Shown here: positions 41,201 through 54,191 of the stretch, in pieces
Layout: every line of letters begins with the position of its first letter
Numbering within the stretch: the stretch's first letter is position 1
Assembly (NCBI GenBank): GCA_038380795.1
Contig: CM076259.1
Coordinates: 29,742,977-29,806,976 of the forward strand
Direction: 5' to 3'
DNA length: 64,000 nucleotides
Source of the DNA: Pyrocephalus nanus
Taxonomy: Eukaryota > Chordata > Aves > Passeriformes > Tyrannidae
Notes under the pieces: generated by a model
Database searches by the model: none
What the model was told of the DNA's origin: nothing
Seen by the model: only the letters and a program-made list of their open reading frames with translations
Position numbers and translations under genes: made by a program

Positions 41201-44200
41201 ATATCCCAAATCCAAGTTTCAGGGAAAAACTCCCTAATAGTCTCAAGGATGAGTCTCTTCTCACGATCCTCCCTGCCATCTTCAGCTGGTAGGAGATAAC
41301 GAGAATTTAGGAAAACCTGGTTCGTATGATGAAGACTCCCAGAAACGACAGGTTTGAATATGCATGAGCCAGTATGAAGGATGGTGTTTTCCCATTTGTA
41401 ATGCCACACAAATATTATTTAATGTAATTAATTGCCAACATTTCACAGCATGAAACTGAATATGAATCAGAAGCGTAGACCTGAAAGACTTTTTTGGGCA
41501 TTGGCCATCGTCCTAGGCTATCTCATTCTGTTCTAGGCCAATATTCAGTATAAATACCAATGTTATTAAGGAGTACTGTTCCATGAATTAATGAGTTCAT
41601 GTCCCATGAATGCCACTTCTTTAAGGAGAAAGATAAAATCTCTTTACTGTCCCCTGTATTACCTGGTAATTTGACATGGTGTGCATGAACCACGAATCCT
41701 GCATATGGTTGTCGTCTTACAGTCTCGCTAGTACATACAACTGGTTGTCGAACCTTTGAGTTGGTAAAAAATTTCATGCCCATATCCTGTAAAAAACACA
41801 TTTTAGTGTTGGCCATAACTATACTGTAGCTGAGGTTTGTTCCATTCTTCCCTCTTTCCCATTACTGTCTTTCTACCACAGAGGTGCCCAGAGAAACCTA
41901 TGCAGAGACTTGTGGGAGCTTTGTGCATGCTGGAAAGTCACAGTAGGCACCAGTCAGTGTAGAAGAGAGGTCCATGAGAGCTGTCATGTATAAGCTTTAC
42001 TAACAGTGCAATTTTCAGAGCTATCTAATAAGCAGAAACTCACTTCAACAGATTTAAGTAATGTATAGGACATTTACCCTTAGAAACTCATACACATCTG
42101 GGCCTAATCCAGACATTACAGGTGTGTAATACAAGCCTTTGTGAAAGATGTGGTCAGATGAGACGCAAGGGTCTTGGCGGTCTTCTTCTAGATTGAACCC
42201 ATTGAAGATGTAGCCTTGAAAGTCTTGCAGGGGATGCAGGCTGTAAATCTGTGAGGGGTAAGGAAACACAGAGGCTGTGTGTGTAAAGATTAATTCTAAT
42301 TACATCATATGCTGCAAATTGCCAGAGCTGAGATGTCTGCCTGTTTGAAACCATGTTCTGTTTCCTGGATTGAGAACTGGCTGAATGGCTGGACCTAGAG
42401 GGTAGCAATTCAGCCCGTGGCACGAAGTCTAGTTGGAGGCCAGTAATTAGTGGTGTGTTGCAGGGGTCCATACAGGGTCCAGTCTTGCTCAACATCTTCA
42501 CTGATGCTCTGGATCTTGGGGCAGTGTTCCCTCAGCAAGTTTGCTGATGACACAAAACTGAGAGGAGTGGCAGAAATGCCAGAGGGTTGTGCTGCCAGAG
42601 ACCAGTCACAGGTTAAACTAAATCCCACATGAAAAAGGATTTCCAACCAACAAGAAACAAAACCTGTTTATTGCCTACTATTGGTGGTTAATGACCAACA
42701 TGTGCAAAAAGTGGTAGAAGTCTAACAGTCTAATGAATTGAAGGGGAGAGACACTGTAATGGAGGAGGAAGAAGCAGTGGAAGAGGACGATGCTTTTGGA
42801 CAGCTTACCATATCCACAGACAGCTCTGTCTCGGTCTTCAGGAGCAGCATGCTCTGATCCACTGCCCTCACAGCACAGAAGGAGTTCGCAGCAGCTTCAA
42901 TTACCAAACTGACATTAGAAGCTGGATGCATCTGCTTTTCAGAGAACTGCAAGTGGACCTGTAATTTATCAAACAGGCATTGGTATGGTTAATCCATATT
43001 GCTCGAGGCTGCTCTGACTGTGTGTGTGAATGGAGAGAAAGAAGAAGAGTAGAAGGCTTTTCTGTTAAAGCACAGAGAGTCTGCCTGGAGAAAGGTCTCT
43101 GGTCTCCACTGCAGCTGTTGACCAGGCCCCTGTTATAATGAGGACTTAGGCAATAAGCACACTTAGATTCCTGTGGTAGCTGAAATGAAGATACCACAAG
43201 TGATTTAAAATGAAGTGAGATTCTTATAAAATCTTTATGACTCAACTACATGTACTAAACACTAGAGTAAGCAAATCAGAATTTATGGCCCTCATTAGCA
43301 AATACTTAAAACTGATTCTGTTTTGAATCTATTCAGACCAAAATCCATTTCACATTTGTGTTTGATAAGAGGGAAAAACAGTGGGGGTAACTAGAAACAT
43401 ATAACTAGAAACACTTTGTTAATCTCACTTTGTTTGTTTTCTCCTAAAGTTTCATGCATTTTATAGCTTTTAGGAAACAAAGATTAGAAAAATCTTAGTG
43501 GTAGAATCTGATTGCAAAATTGTAAGTGAAAATGTACCAGTGGAAAAAAAAAAACCTCAGAAGAAAAACTGAAACCCTGGACTGCTATTTTTGCTTTGTT
43601 TTCTCTGTATGTTTAGTTCTGGTAAACCCAAACTTCATTTTTCAACAAAAAAGTGTAAAAAAATTAGATTAAATAGTGAAGTAGGATAAAGCTAAAATGT
43701 GTTCACTATGCTGAAGAAGAAACTATAAACTAAATGGAACACTAGTAAAGTTTAAGAGAGGCAAGGATCATTTGGGATTCTTGTGGGTTTTCTGAAAAGT
43801 TTTTAACGTTTAAAGAAGATTTACCTTTGACAATGTGGGCAGGAAGTAGTGGTAGAGGAAAGATATAAGGCCAAGGAGAAAAAAATTAAGAATGAAAGGA
43901 GTAACATTGAGACAAGTGAATGGAAATAAGAAATAAAACGGTAAATCTCTTGTGAATGTATACACAAAGAATTTATATTTATCTGACAGCAGGGAAGACT
44001 TGCTCTGTGTTAGTGCCTCTCACCTTGTTTTTGAAACACTTTTCAACTGGAAATCGAACACTGTCTGCCACCAGCTCCTTGGCAGGGTGTAAGGTATATA
44101 CCAGCAACCGAAGGGTTGGAGCCATTTTCTCATTGACTGCAAGTGGGATGGTGAAAGTGCCATTTTGTCCTGTTAGAAGGAAGAAAGGCACTAGTAAGAA

Positions 44201-46363
44201 AAAATTATCAAAGATCTGGTGTACTAGTAGCCATCCTCAACATGCATGTAACTGTACCGGTCAGGGGAGCAATCTGGACTTTTTGCCAGGAGGTGACAGG
44301 ATAGGGTTTAGATCCAGATGCTCATATTTACTGTAGATTTGAACATGTGGCCATATTCACATAGGCCCCTACACCAGACACTCTGCATTCCCTATGTTAT
44401 CCTATGGGAAGATCTTTAGAAGACACTATTTGACTAAATATCACATTAACTAGTTGCTGAACTAAACCTGACTTTATAGTGATCTTAGTGGCACTGCTAG
44501 TATCACGCACACATGCATGGATGGAGAGGGATATGACCTTTCCAATAGCTGCTATATACATCCAGGAGACTTTGCCTTGGTTGGTTCAATCAACATTTTT
44601 TTTTTTAATGTAGGAATATGGATTGACAACTTAACTTACCAACTTGGATATTGACTTTTATTTCCCCAGTAAGGACCATCTTGCCTTTTGCCATGCCCTG
44701 TGCAGAGAAGATCAAGAAGTGTACGTGTTAGAAGAAGCTGGAGGGAGAAAGCAGCAATCGAGTTCATTGTACATCGACAGCACAATCTATACTGAGATGA
44801 TCTCAAAGGCTTAAACATAAGCCTTAGGGCATGTTGAATGCTGCCACTGCACCTTCTATTGCTGGGGCCCTTGTCCCTGCTCAGGAAGGAGAAGGAAAAG
44901 GAAGGGAAGAGGGAGGCAGAGAAAACTATAAAGAGTTTCTTGCAGGAAATGGACAAGAACCCTGGCCTGAGAAGGGGGTTCCTTACTATGAACTAGAGTA
45001 ACACATTCAGAAATGGGCACCATTTTTCCTGAGTGGGTAGTTCTGCCAAATCACCTCAGTGCTGTTTCTGTCCTTGGGATGTTGGCCATTGTGCTGGTTG
45101 ATAATCCAAAGGCTGGAAGAGCACTCACTGCTGTAAATTCCATGGATGGATTGCCAGACAGCTACACAGTCAAGCCCTTTCAGCAAACCATGCCACAACC
45201 CTATACTCACCACATAGTAGAAGTTCATAGCATTGATGTTCTTGTATTCTTCCATGTTTAAGATATAGTGCACAGTGATCATCCTCTTCTGCCCACAGCC
45301 CAGATCTTTCCATAACGGCTCAATCCTCACAAAACTGCTAGTCCAAGAATAGAAGCGCTGGATGGAGACAGTCGCTTCTGGGTAGTAAGGCTCTATCCAC
45401 CCTTCATAGTGGCAGTGGTCACTGGTTTTATAAATTGCCTGGTTACAGAGGGAGTGGGGCAGAAAAGGAAAACAAACATATATCACTAGCCTTGCAGCAA
45501 GCCATTGCACTGCAACAATTTGCGTGTTTTTCTCACTCTTTTTATGGTAATTTTTGAGAGCTCTAGAACATGAAATAAGATGGAGAAAGGACATTTTTAT
45601 TACCAGAATTCAAACCTCATCCCATCTTTTTTGGGTTCAGTTTGAGAGCAGTCATCTCTCTCTCAGTGTCTCTATTCAGCCTTGTTTTGTACTCACTTTC
45701 AGGCTGATCTCAGGATCAAACATTTCAGATGTGTCAATACTAAACTCTACAACACCATTATCATCAGTGGTGAAGTTGTCTGTGTTCTTGTTATTGACAA
45801 ATAGCTGAATAGCTTCATTGGAAATAGGAGAGTTGTCTTTGTCCACCAGCTTGATCTGTACGAGAGAATGTGAAACATGTTTAGCGTATCATACTTCTGT
45901 ACATAGATACTGATGTTTTGCACTCCTTTGCTCTCCAAACAACAGAATTGCTTTTTCATCTTTCTTCAAAGCAATACTTGAGAACTGAAATATTTGTCTC
46001 TCATCACTTTCTGCCAGATATCTCAGCTATCTTATGAGATTTCAAGGAGGAGCCTCCTCAACATCTGCCACATCACTGATAAGGTTCTTTTGTAGAGAAA
46101 GAACTCATGTCTCATCTCTTTCCTGGTAAGTCCCTTCTGACTACACATTTCCAGTTTAAAAATATACTTTCTTTCCTCCCTTCCTTTTTCCCTTTCTTAA
46201 TCTTGAGAGTCTGCTGCTGAAACTTTCAGTGTCTTAAGGCCTTTTCTCTGTATCTTTGTTTTGAACACTTTTCTGATTCTGTCTACATTATGTCTGTTGT
46301 TCAACAAACAAATAAGAAAATAACAGACAGCATTAAGGAAATTCTCCATTGGTGGAAATGAGT

Positions 46364-46410
<47 letters not shown>

Positions 46411-49237
46411 CAGAAAAAGAACAGAGAGGGAGTGGGGATCAAGGGATAAAATTACGTAGACATCTCCCAGAGGGGAAAAAACAAATCACTTGAAAGACAA
46501 TATCTTCTATCTCTTCAGTGCTACTGGTAAGATATGCCCCTATCCTTTCCTCATTGACAAAAGCTGAACTGAAGGAGAAAGATTTATCCCCAAGCTTTAA
46601 ACCACTGACAGAGTTATGTGGGATTTGTCATAAAACATAAAATCATGAAAAAGCTTTTTGAGACTGAAACTGTTGTTATTTTTTGTGTGTGAATCTTAAA
46701 TTCCTTTTTCTCTTTCTTCCCTCATCTGCCACTGTTTTTATTCATCTCTGGCTAGTATGTGAGAGTCAATTCTGAAGGGAGAGGCAGTAATTTGTAGCAA
46801 GCTCAAAATACAAGTTAGAAAAATGCTAGTTAAGGAATTGTTTTGATTCAAAGTATCTGGCAGAATCAAACTCAGAATAAACTAACTCTTCAGTATTCAG
46901 AATTACCAGTAGGGCACTGTATGTAATAAAAAAGCTTGAGAAGAACATCTCCACCCCAAACAGTCCCCTAGATGTTCCTATCAATCACTTTTGTTATGTG
47001 ATTGCCTGTCAATCATCTTCAATACAAGCTCTCTATTCTCTTGTTTACCTGTCCAAAGTAAGGAATTCCTCTTCTGTAGTGGTGATCCATGTTCTCAAAT
47101 TGTATGCTGCTCATCACCCGAGTTATGGAAATTACCTGAGTAGCTGTAAGTTGCAGGCCTGTAAGACATGTCCAGAGTCAAGAGAAGATACACTTTGTCT
47201 TGCATATGGCTTCATCAGAGTTAGCATTTGTCTAGTGATGGTCACTGTGTTTCTAAAAATGGACCTTTCCTCAGGAAGACATCCTTTTAGTCAGCAAGCA
47301 GAGGCTGAATATCTCCTACTCTCCTTCTTGATCACACCCCTGTTGTTGTTTCTGACTGTCTAGAAGGGATTACCTGTTCCTTTCTCTATGACAATGGCTT
47401 TCACGTCAAGATTCCTCATGTAACCAGTGCGATTTAGATCAAAGATATTGGAGCTGAAAACCTGGGAGAGGCAACCATCTGTGTCGAGCTGGAAAGGGAA
47501 GAAAACAAATCCTGTTTCCAAGGATCATGGCTTTCAAAGGATGTTTGGCAATACGCAGGACCCTTCTTTAGTCAGTGTTTTCCCACTACTTTTAACATGA
47601 TTTATAAAGGACTAATGAAGACATCATTGTCTACGCTTTTCAGATGGGAAATTGCGCCATGAGAAAGGAACATGCCAGTGCTATGGCAGGAAATGAAGAA
47701 GAGAAATGAGGTGTTCTGAGCTCCTAGCTTGTGATATAAGCAAGTAGATGAATAGAGTGAGGTGAAGCATCAAAGGAAGAAAGAAAGGTGTGATGAGCAA
47801 AGAGAGAGAAGCAAAAATACAAGAGACAGGACAAGCGTGAAGAGGAATAATAATTATGTTTCATACATTTTTGGTAAATGACTGACAAACTGGGCTTTTC
47901 TTGCACTTCCCATATGAATCAAAATCCCTGCACACACTGAGCTGGACTTGCCCTTCAACAGGCTGGCCATAGGTGTACCTAGGAAAAGAGGAAATAGGTC
48001 CATTATCTGATGCTTGAAAAATAGACATAAGTTAACATATGCAGGAATAGATACAGGACAAGCAGTGAGCTGGAAAGCCATGGAATAATTTCACAGGCTT
48101 TTTCCTAACTCTCCTGCTGTTACAAATCAGAAAATACAACTCAGAAATCAAAATGAGTTCTTTTTCATGCCTAAACCCATGAACAAAAAACACACCTTAA
48201 AAGTAAAAGTAAATACCTCTATAAGTATGATGAACAGATATGGCTACTGACCAAATTATAACTGTTGTCTCCACTTTTCACCTTGGACTGCAGTTTTAGA
48301 TGCACTGAAATAAAACTCCTCATATCTGCAAGTGAACTAGGATTTCAACTGTGTTTAAATTACAAGATCTTGGTCTTAAAGCAAGGTCCTTCTGAAGGAC
48401 CAGTCTTGGAGAGGGAGCTGCAACCCTAACATCGCTGCTAGAATTTAATGATGCTCTGCTTTATGAAGGTCTCCCTCTGAAGTGGGTTATTAGTAGTGAA
48501 CACATCCTACTTTGCCAGGGAATCTCTCAAAAGATTTATCCAATCCACTGAATCCTGGAACAAAATCCTCATACAATAAAATGAGATGAGGAACCAAGTA
48601 AGTAAAAGCTCCAACTACCGAGTCAACCTCGGTCAGCCTCTTCTGAGGCCCTACACATTTTGATTTTTTCTCCAAGCCCCATCTCTTTTCCCAGTCCTTG
48701 GAAGTTCTTCCTCTTCAGCATATTTCCCAACAACTCTGCACCCTGTACTTACAATCCACAGACTTTCACTGCAAACTCCGAATCCAGGACTGTAAGGCTT
48801 TCTGGTGCAGTGACTGTGACATCAAATTTTGGCAACACTAAGACAAAGAATGAAAAGAAAAAAAACCCAACGCTGGCACATTGTAAACTTGCAGACCCTT
48901 CTGAGATGAAGCAAAAATGAGGATATATCATCAGTGTTAGTCAGATGAAATGGGATCTCAGAATAGACGTGCCAAGATGATAAAGAACTGGCCCAGTCTG
49001 CAAAGGCTTACTAAAGCATTTCTACAAAAATTTGAAGAGAAGACAGGACTTCAGAGGTGAATCCTGTGATGCCTAGATACCTTGCAGAGCTTTGGCCAAG
49101 ATAGCTCGTGGATATGGCTGGGAAAAGTTTAGTTTGTCTCAATGAAATTTGCAATCCACTTGCTGATTCCTTATGCAGACTTTTATTCTGCTGGCTGAGT
49201 GTGTGCAAACTGAGTAATTTCTCTCTCTCTCTCTTCT

Positions 49238-49282
<45 letters not shown>

Positions 49283-52200
49283 GTTATCTTTCTTTTTTTG
49301 TCTCTACAGTTCTTAATGACAGCTAATTGAAGCTGCATTTGCCAGGAAGCTGTTTTGAACTTTCAGCAGTAAAAACAGTTGATTGATATGGGGTCATTTC
49401 TAATAATGTTTTCTACACTGAATAAAAACAATGGATGGCATTTACCATATTCCTCCACAAAGAATGAATGGTTTGTTCTATCTCCTGACTTCTTTGCTAT
49501 GATAATTTTGTAGTTTCCCAGAAGAGGTTCTTCAGTTAGTAGGAATTCTTTCTGGATAATGTTCATCTCTGATGACACATTTTGCCACTGAAAGATCCTG
49601 TTGCCCCTTGGATCCTGCATAAAAAAAGAATACAGAGTCACAGAGTCACATCTGCCTTGGAAATCTTTTGCTACCAGCACACAAAAATAGAACCAAAGAA
49701 AAAACGGGACTTAAGCAAATTAAAGTTGTTTTAACTCACTGGAAAAGCTGCTTAATGCATGTGCATGGAGATTATTTATGCCTTTGCACTCTGATTATTC
49801 ATGTTATTATTAAAGTAGCTAGATTCTTATCTATTGTTCCCAGATTTAGGCATCCTCTGCCACTTTACTTATTAGTCTCAGTTATCAGGGAAAGTTGTCC
49901 AATACTGGTCTTTCCTGCTCTTTAGTATATGATGCTCTAGATTTGTGTCAAGAGATGAGAGGAAGAAAATCTCCTTTGCAATTTTCCTTCAGCCAAGTGT
50001 ATCCCACACAAATCTTGGCCTTTACAACACCAGTATCTTTTTTGCAGCTGCTGAGAGTAGGACAGGAGCATTTCTTCTGCAGTCACTGGGATAGCATTTG
50101 CCTCTCAGTATATGTTATGGCTAGTTAAACTAAAGAAAACACATTCACACCATTTCCTTGACTCTTTAAAGTACAAACTTGAAGAAAAACACATGGAGAG
50201 CTCAAAATATGTATGTTTCACTGCAAAGAAAATAAAGTCATCTGACTTCATGGTATGACATGAAAACTTGTAAGAATGCTATCTAGACATAGACTGCAAT
50301 TGTGACTTTAAAAATCACCAGAAAATGTCATGGCAGTACTAACATAGTTAGTAATTGTATTCACAGACTATATTTCTTCATAGTTTTTATCAGCACTTGA
50401 GTTACAAAAAAGTATATCCCAAAATAAGTTGAGCAAACTGGAGGAAGTAGAGAGGAGTTAAAGGCAGACACAAGAACACTAAAACTTTTGACTGCTGAAA
50501 TAAATATAAGTGTGCTTTCCATATTAATCTGTCTCAAAAAGCATCCTTGGATTTTGTGACGTTTCCATTAATTTCTGGTGGTGTACTTAGGAGCAAGATT
50601 TTTCTGCATGTAGATATTTATAAACTTATGTAAGCACATGTGCCTTGGATTTTATTATTATTTATATGCATTATGTAGTACAAAGACAAAAAATTCTTAC
50701 CTCAATTGCAATCAGGGGGTACTGAAAGAGGAAAAAACAAAGTGGAAGAAGAGATTAGGTGGCTGATCAAGCATAAATTATTTTTTTCTCAGGACTGTGA
50801 GACATATCTAACCAATAGTCAGTATAATACCATGATATCCCAGTCTCTTATTGTAACCATTTTAATAGGAGTTTTACTTCATTAAGAAGCTTACATAAAG
50901 GGGAGAGATGAAATGAGAACTTTGGGACAGTTTCTGATCATACTGGTTTTAGTGCAATCCCAGAACATCTGAGTGAGTCCTCTGCATTACAACCACATGA
51001 GAGAAGGACAGTAAAGACCCTTTCATCTATTGGCTTATGTACTATAAGCATGAAGAGAGATTGCTGGAAATGAAGAGAGTGCCTCTGAGGAGGTAAACAA
51101 TTGTGGCAGCAACTTTTTTTTTTTCATTTTCCCCATTTCTAAAATAGGCAAAGTGCCAAGTGGATGACTTATTGATTCTTGCAAGGAACAATTGCTGAAC
51201 AGTAAAAGCAGAAATCTGGGTTCTCTGGTCAGAGCTAAAATAATGTCTGCAGCAACAAAGTGGAGGCTTTTTTTTGAGCCCTTTCCCAGTGATAGCAGAA
51301 GATGGCTTGTCAGGAATTCAAACGGCTACACCCTTGCCTTCTTCCCTGTGACTCTAATGTAGGGGTGAATTATAGCACGTGCTTAAGAAATCATGTTAAT
51401 TCTTTGGCATTTAGAGTCTGCGATATCTCATTTTATCCACATTAATCCTTCACTGAAAATTTGATAAGAAGCTGTCTTTCAGCAATTTTAAATACAGGGG
51501 AATATTACTGGTTACTCACCGTTTCCTGAACAGGTTTAAAACTGAAATCCAGTGCAACAACACGAAACCTCACTGGAAAGGCAAGGAACAGGGTGTTAGC
51601 ATTAACCATAGTTTGTTTGGCTGAGCATGATGTTTTGCATTCATTAATAATCCCAGTTTCACAGAGTCTTTAAACAGTTCTGCTTGCACAGGATGCACAT
51701 AATAAAATGCATCTGAAGGCAGAAGAAACCTGCACAGACTTTGAGGAAGGGACTTGTCCTCAGCATTGAGTTCTTGTGCCCTTTCATAAAAATTTACTTA
51801 ACCCCAGAGAAAGTGGACGACTGAACAAATAAGAACTGCCGTGCAGGTCAGGCAGTCTCAGGTGACAGCCATAACTCCTTCAGTGGTTATCTGCATGATG
51901 TAGGTAAATCTGTTCCTCTTCATTTCCCCATCTCTAAAGCAGGGTTTATTGCCTCAAACACACAAAAGTTCCAAATATTAGTCTATCTAGGTGAATAGTC
52001 CATATTGTACACCTTAGTGGCACCAAATTCTGACTGGTAAGCTTTCCTTCCTCTTACATATCTATGAATATAGAACTAATTCCCAATTAAAGTATAGCTA
52101 ATCTAGTCTAATAGCTGTATTAATTGACTAAATCTCTGGAAAGAAGTTTTCTTGTAGTGTTTCTTATACTGTTCTAGCTGTGTGCTAGAAGCATTAAAAC

Positions 52201-54024
52201 CTAGAAATTAATTAAGGAAGGGATTTAGATCAATGGTTCTTTGCCTACAAAGAGTTCTGCTTGATGGCCAGATGAGGTCTGGATAAGGGAAAAACATAAG
52301 TGCAAGAATCCAACAACATGAAAATCTAAAGTCCAAACCCATCACAGTCCAGAAAGTAAATAGCAGGAATTTGTCTTTAACAACTTATATATATTTTTTT
52401 AAGTAATGGATTTAACTCTTTTTTTAACAGTCTGTTTGATGCTGGCCAGAAGCAAGTGGAAGCATTGTTTCACGCCAGGTAGTGATCTGATCACTTATTC
52501 CCACTATCCTGACCTGTCACCAGTAATAAAACAGGAGCCGTGAAAGCTTCTGCCAGCTGGGAGGAAGGGACAAAGAAAATAATAGAGACTATGGGATGAC
52601 AGCCTCCTGACATTTTGAAGAGGACACCCTGAGCTCCACAGTAAATAACTGTAATGGTTTTAACAGAAACTCTGAAGAGACTGTCTAGATTGTAGCCCAG
52701 CCTGAAAAACACCAGGCTGAGAAATTCTATCTGAAGAAATGCTTCGTAAGGCACATATTATAGACAAAGTAGATATTCACCTCTCTGTCCTGGCTTGTAC
52801 ATGGGTTTGTCTGTTTGCACGAGAACAATGCTGTCTGCGTTCCAGAGCATCACTGACCGCCGCTCTTCTAGGCTGACTGTGGTGCCCTTGGCAGAGAAGG
52901 AAATGAAAGCCAGGGGTGAAGAATGGACAGGAGGAATCTGTGAGGAAAAACAAATTGAGGTTGTTGGTCTTGAAGACTTGCTCAGAACCTGTTGCACAGC
53001 AATACCTGTGAACTGGGCTCCTACAAAGAGATACCACCTCACTTCCACCACCCTCATTACCTTTCTTGTACATTTTCTTGTTTCTTATGTCTATTAAAAA
53101 TGCCTATTTGTCTGTTACTATCTTACTCTTCTATGCTTCCTTTTTCCTTCAACCAGTCTTATTTTCTTCCCTGCTTGTTCCTGTGCTGTGCCCTCTGCTC
53201 TAATTTTCTTTTCCCTCTTTGTATTTCTTTTCCATTGGAACATAAATTAAAATTAGTTTACCTTGAAATTGAAGCATTGTAGACCACTGTTTCCTGTCAT
53301 GGTTTTCTCAAAAATAGTGATATTAACAGCGCTGTATTCCAGGATTGCTCTGATGAATATTGTCTCATTTAGGTTAAGGAACTGCAGGCAAACCTGACCT
53401 GGAGAGTCATTTTGGAGGACAGCAGGCACCATCAGGACGTACTGCCTGTGAGATCCAAACATCAATGTGATCACATTCATAGAGAAAGGAGAAACAGCCT
53501 CAACAGAATAAAACAAACCCTGCTATTGTTCAGTAGCCACCAATTGGTTTAGATTAAATATAGGACACTCTACCACTGCCCCTCACTCCTGTCCTGCAGC
53601 TCCCAAATAGCCCAGTTCTAGATTCCCACCACAGCTCTGATACTGCCCCCAACTCTTGTCCTTTTTCCCTTTGTCTGAGTCCTGGACCCATCTGCTTTTA
53701 GCAAAGCACACTGCTTTTACTACTGCTGTTGTCTTTTCTGAACACACACCAACTCCTATGGAAGTTCTGCAACAGGCAGAAGGTTTGACCGTATTGAATG
53801 GGAATGGTTCACTTGCCATCCACATTCCATTTTACTCTCCAGATATAAAAGATGGTCCCTGGCAGTACTTAATACTTAAAGCAAAATTAATAGCACTAAT
53901 TAGCACTGTCTTTAAAACTTTTCCATAAATATTAATAGCAATAATATGGTAGTTCTTACAGCTCAGGTTCCTTTGCAGCTGTTAAATGCCAGAGAAGAGT
54001 AGCCAAAAGAAACTTCAGCCACAT
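29634..54024 (-). CDS. OVST: Ovostatin (ovomacroglobulin), complete, 35 coding exons, 1,453 aa
   Basis: This is a secreted A2M-family proteinase trap, in birds and reptiles best known from egg white. Exons, 5' to 3': 53960-54024, 53262-53445, 52781-52937, 51520-51572, 50701-50721, 49446-49614, 48753-48837, 47867-47978, 47374-47488, 47049-47158, 45697-45855, 45211-45438, 44640-44697, 44024-44169, 42809-42958, 42078-42248, 41663-41786, 41189-41285, 40448-40676, 39790-39913, 39343-39461, 38827-38881, 37967-38050, 36877-37053, 36293-36374, 35649-35805, 35177-35251, 33985-34150, 33499-33719, 32697-32912, 32161-32285, 31721-31811, 31097-31165, 30051-30156, 29634-29695. The sum is 4,362 nt, all phases join and no stop interrupts. 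The start [11 protein letters not shown] and then [11 protein letters not shown] fit chicken ovostatin as I recall it. Domain order is signal peptide, MG1-MG6 with bait (about 673-716), MG7, CUB with thioester domain (GCGEQ 958-962), receptor-binding domain (about 1,305-1,453). It ends at TAA, 29634-29636. Confidence 0.95.
36877..37053 (-). CDS. OVST: OVST exon 24: thioester domain with intact GCGEQ
   Basis: The exon encodes [20 protein letters not shown] and then C-G-E-Q (Cys959, Gln962 of the pre-protein). The codons GGC TGT GGA GAG CAG lie at 36983-36997 on the minus strand. In this family the Cys and Gln side chains form the internal thioester that captures nucleophiles after bait cleavage. 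The flanking [15 protein letters not shown] is strongly conserved. Confidence 0.94.
41189..41786 (-). CDS. OVST: OVST exons 17-18: bait region
   Basis: Exon 17 (41663-41786) opens [15 protein letters not shown], the family hallmark just before the bait. Exon 18 (41189-41285) closes with [11 protein letters not shown], the family hallmark just after it. Between them lies the bait, rich in Arg, Lys and other likely cleavage residues (for example [11 protein letters not shown] and [10 protein letters not shown]). Proteinases of several classes would be expected to cut here and trigger the trap. Intron 17 (41287-41662) interrupts it. The two flanks match chicken ovostatin well while the centre does not. 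Confidence 0.92.
42360..42610 (+). mobile_element. CR1 ORF2 (reverse transcriptase) fragment in OVST intron 15
   Basis: The plus-strand sequence holds TGTGTTGCAGGGGTCCATAC, then AGGGTCCAGTCTTGCTCAAC and TTTGCTGATGACACAAAACT. The last two correspond to the CR1 GPVL(F/L)N and FADDTK motifs of the reverse transcriptase. Frame breaks and truncation show that it is dead. It sits antisense to OVST. Confidence 0.85.
46368..46410. repeat. Poly(T) tract of 43 in OVST intron 10
   Basis: About 43 consecutive T lie on the plus strand, between exons 11 (45697-45855) and 10 (47049-47158). It is poly(A) on the transcribed OVST RNA. Confidence 0.9.
49221..49279. repeat. (CT)n followed by poly(T) in OVST intron 6
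   Basis: A CTCTCTCT block runs into about 39 T on the plus strand. It lies between exon 7 (48753-48837) and exon 6 (49446-49614). Confidence 0.9.
53960..54024 (-). CDS. OVST: OVST coding exon 1: signal peptide
   Basis: The ATG is at 54022-54024. The exon encodes [21 protein letters not shown] plus the first two bases of a Leu codon, then a GTAAG donor. Cleavage after TAA, leaving KEPEL at the mature N-terminus, is likely from the pattern. The next exon completes the Leu codon and continues [11 protein letters not shown], a conserved MG1 start. Confidence 0.93.
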
Positions 54025-54183
54025 TTTTCTCACTGTGAGACAGAAGAAAGAGATAAGTTCTCTTCCCAAGAAACAATTCACTGCCCATGGGTTTAACAGC
54101 TCTGCACCATTCTTCCCCCAGTGCTCCAGAGGAAAGGAGTTAGCCCTTCAATTCCTCCCTGTCTCCTTCCTTTGATGTTAATG

Positions 54184-54191
54184 CCTTTATA
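54184..54191 (-). promoter_or_regulatory. TATA box of OVST
   Basis: The minus strand reads TATAAAGG, about 160 nt before the start codon. Transcription would begin near 54,160, with a 5' UTR of about 135 nt in one exon with the signal peptide. The 12-mer GCAGTTATAAAG (54185-54196) is identical to that of the A2M promoter. Confidence 0.7.
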
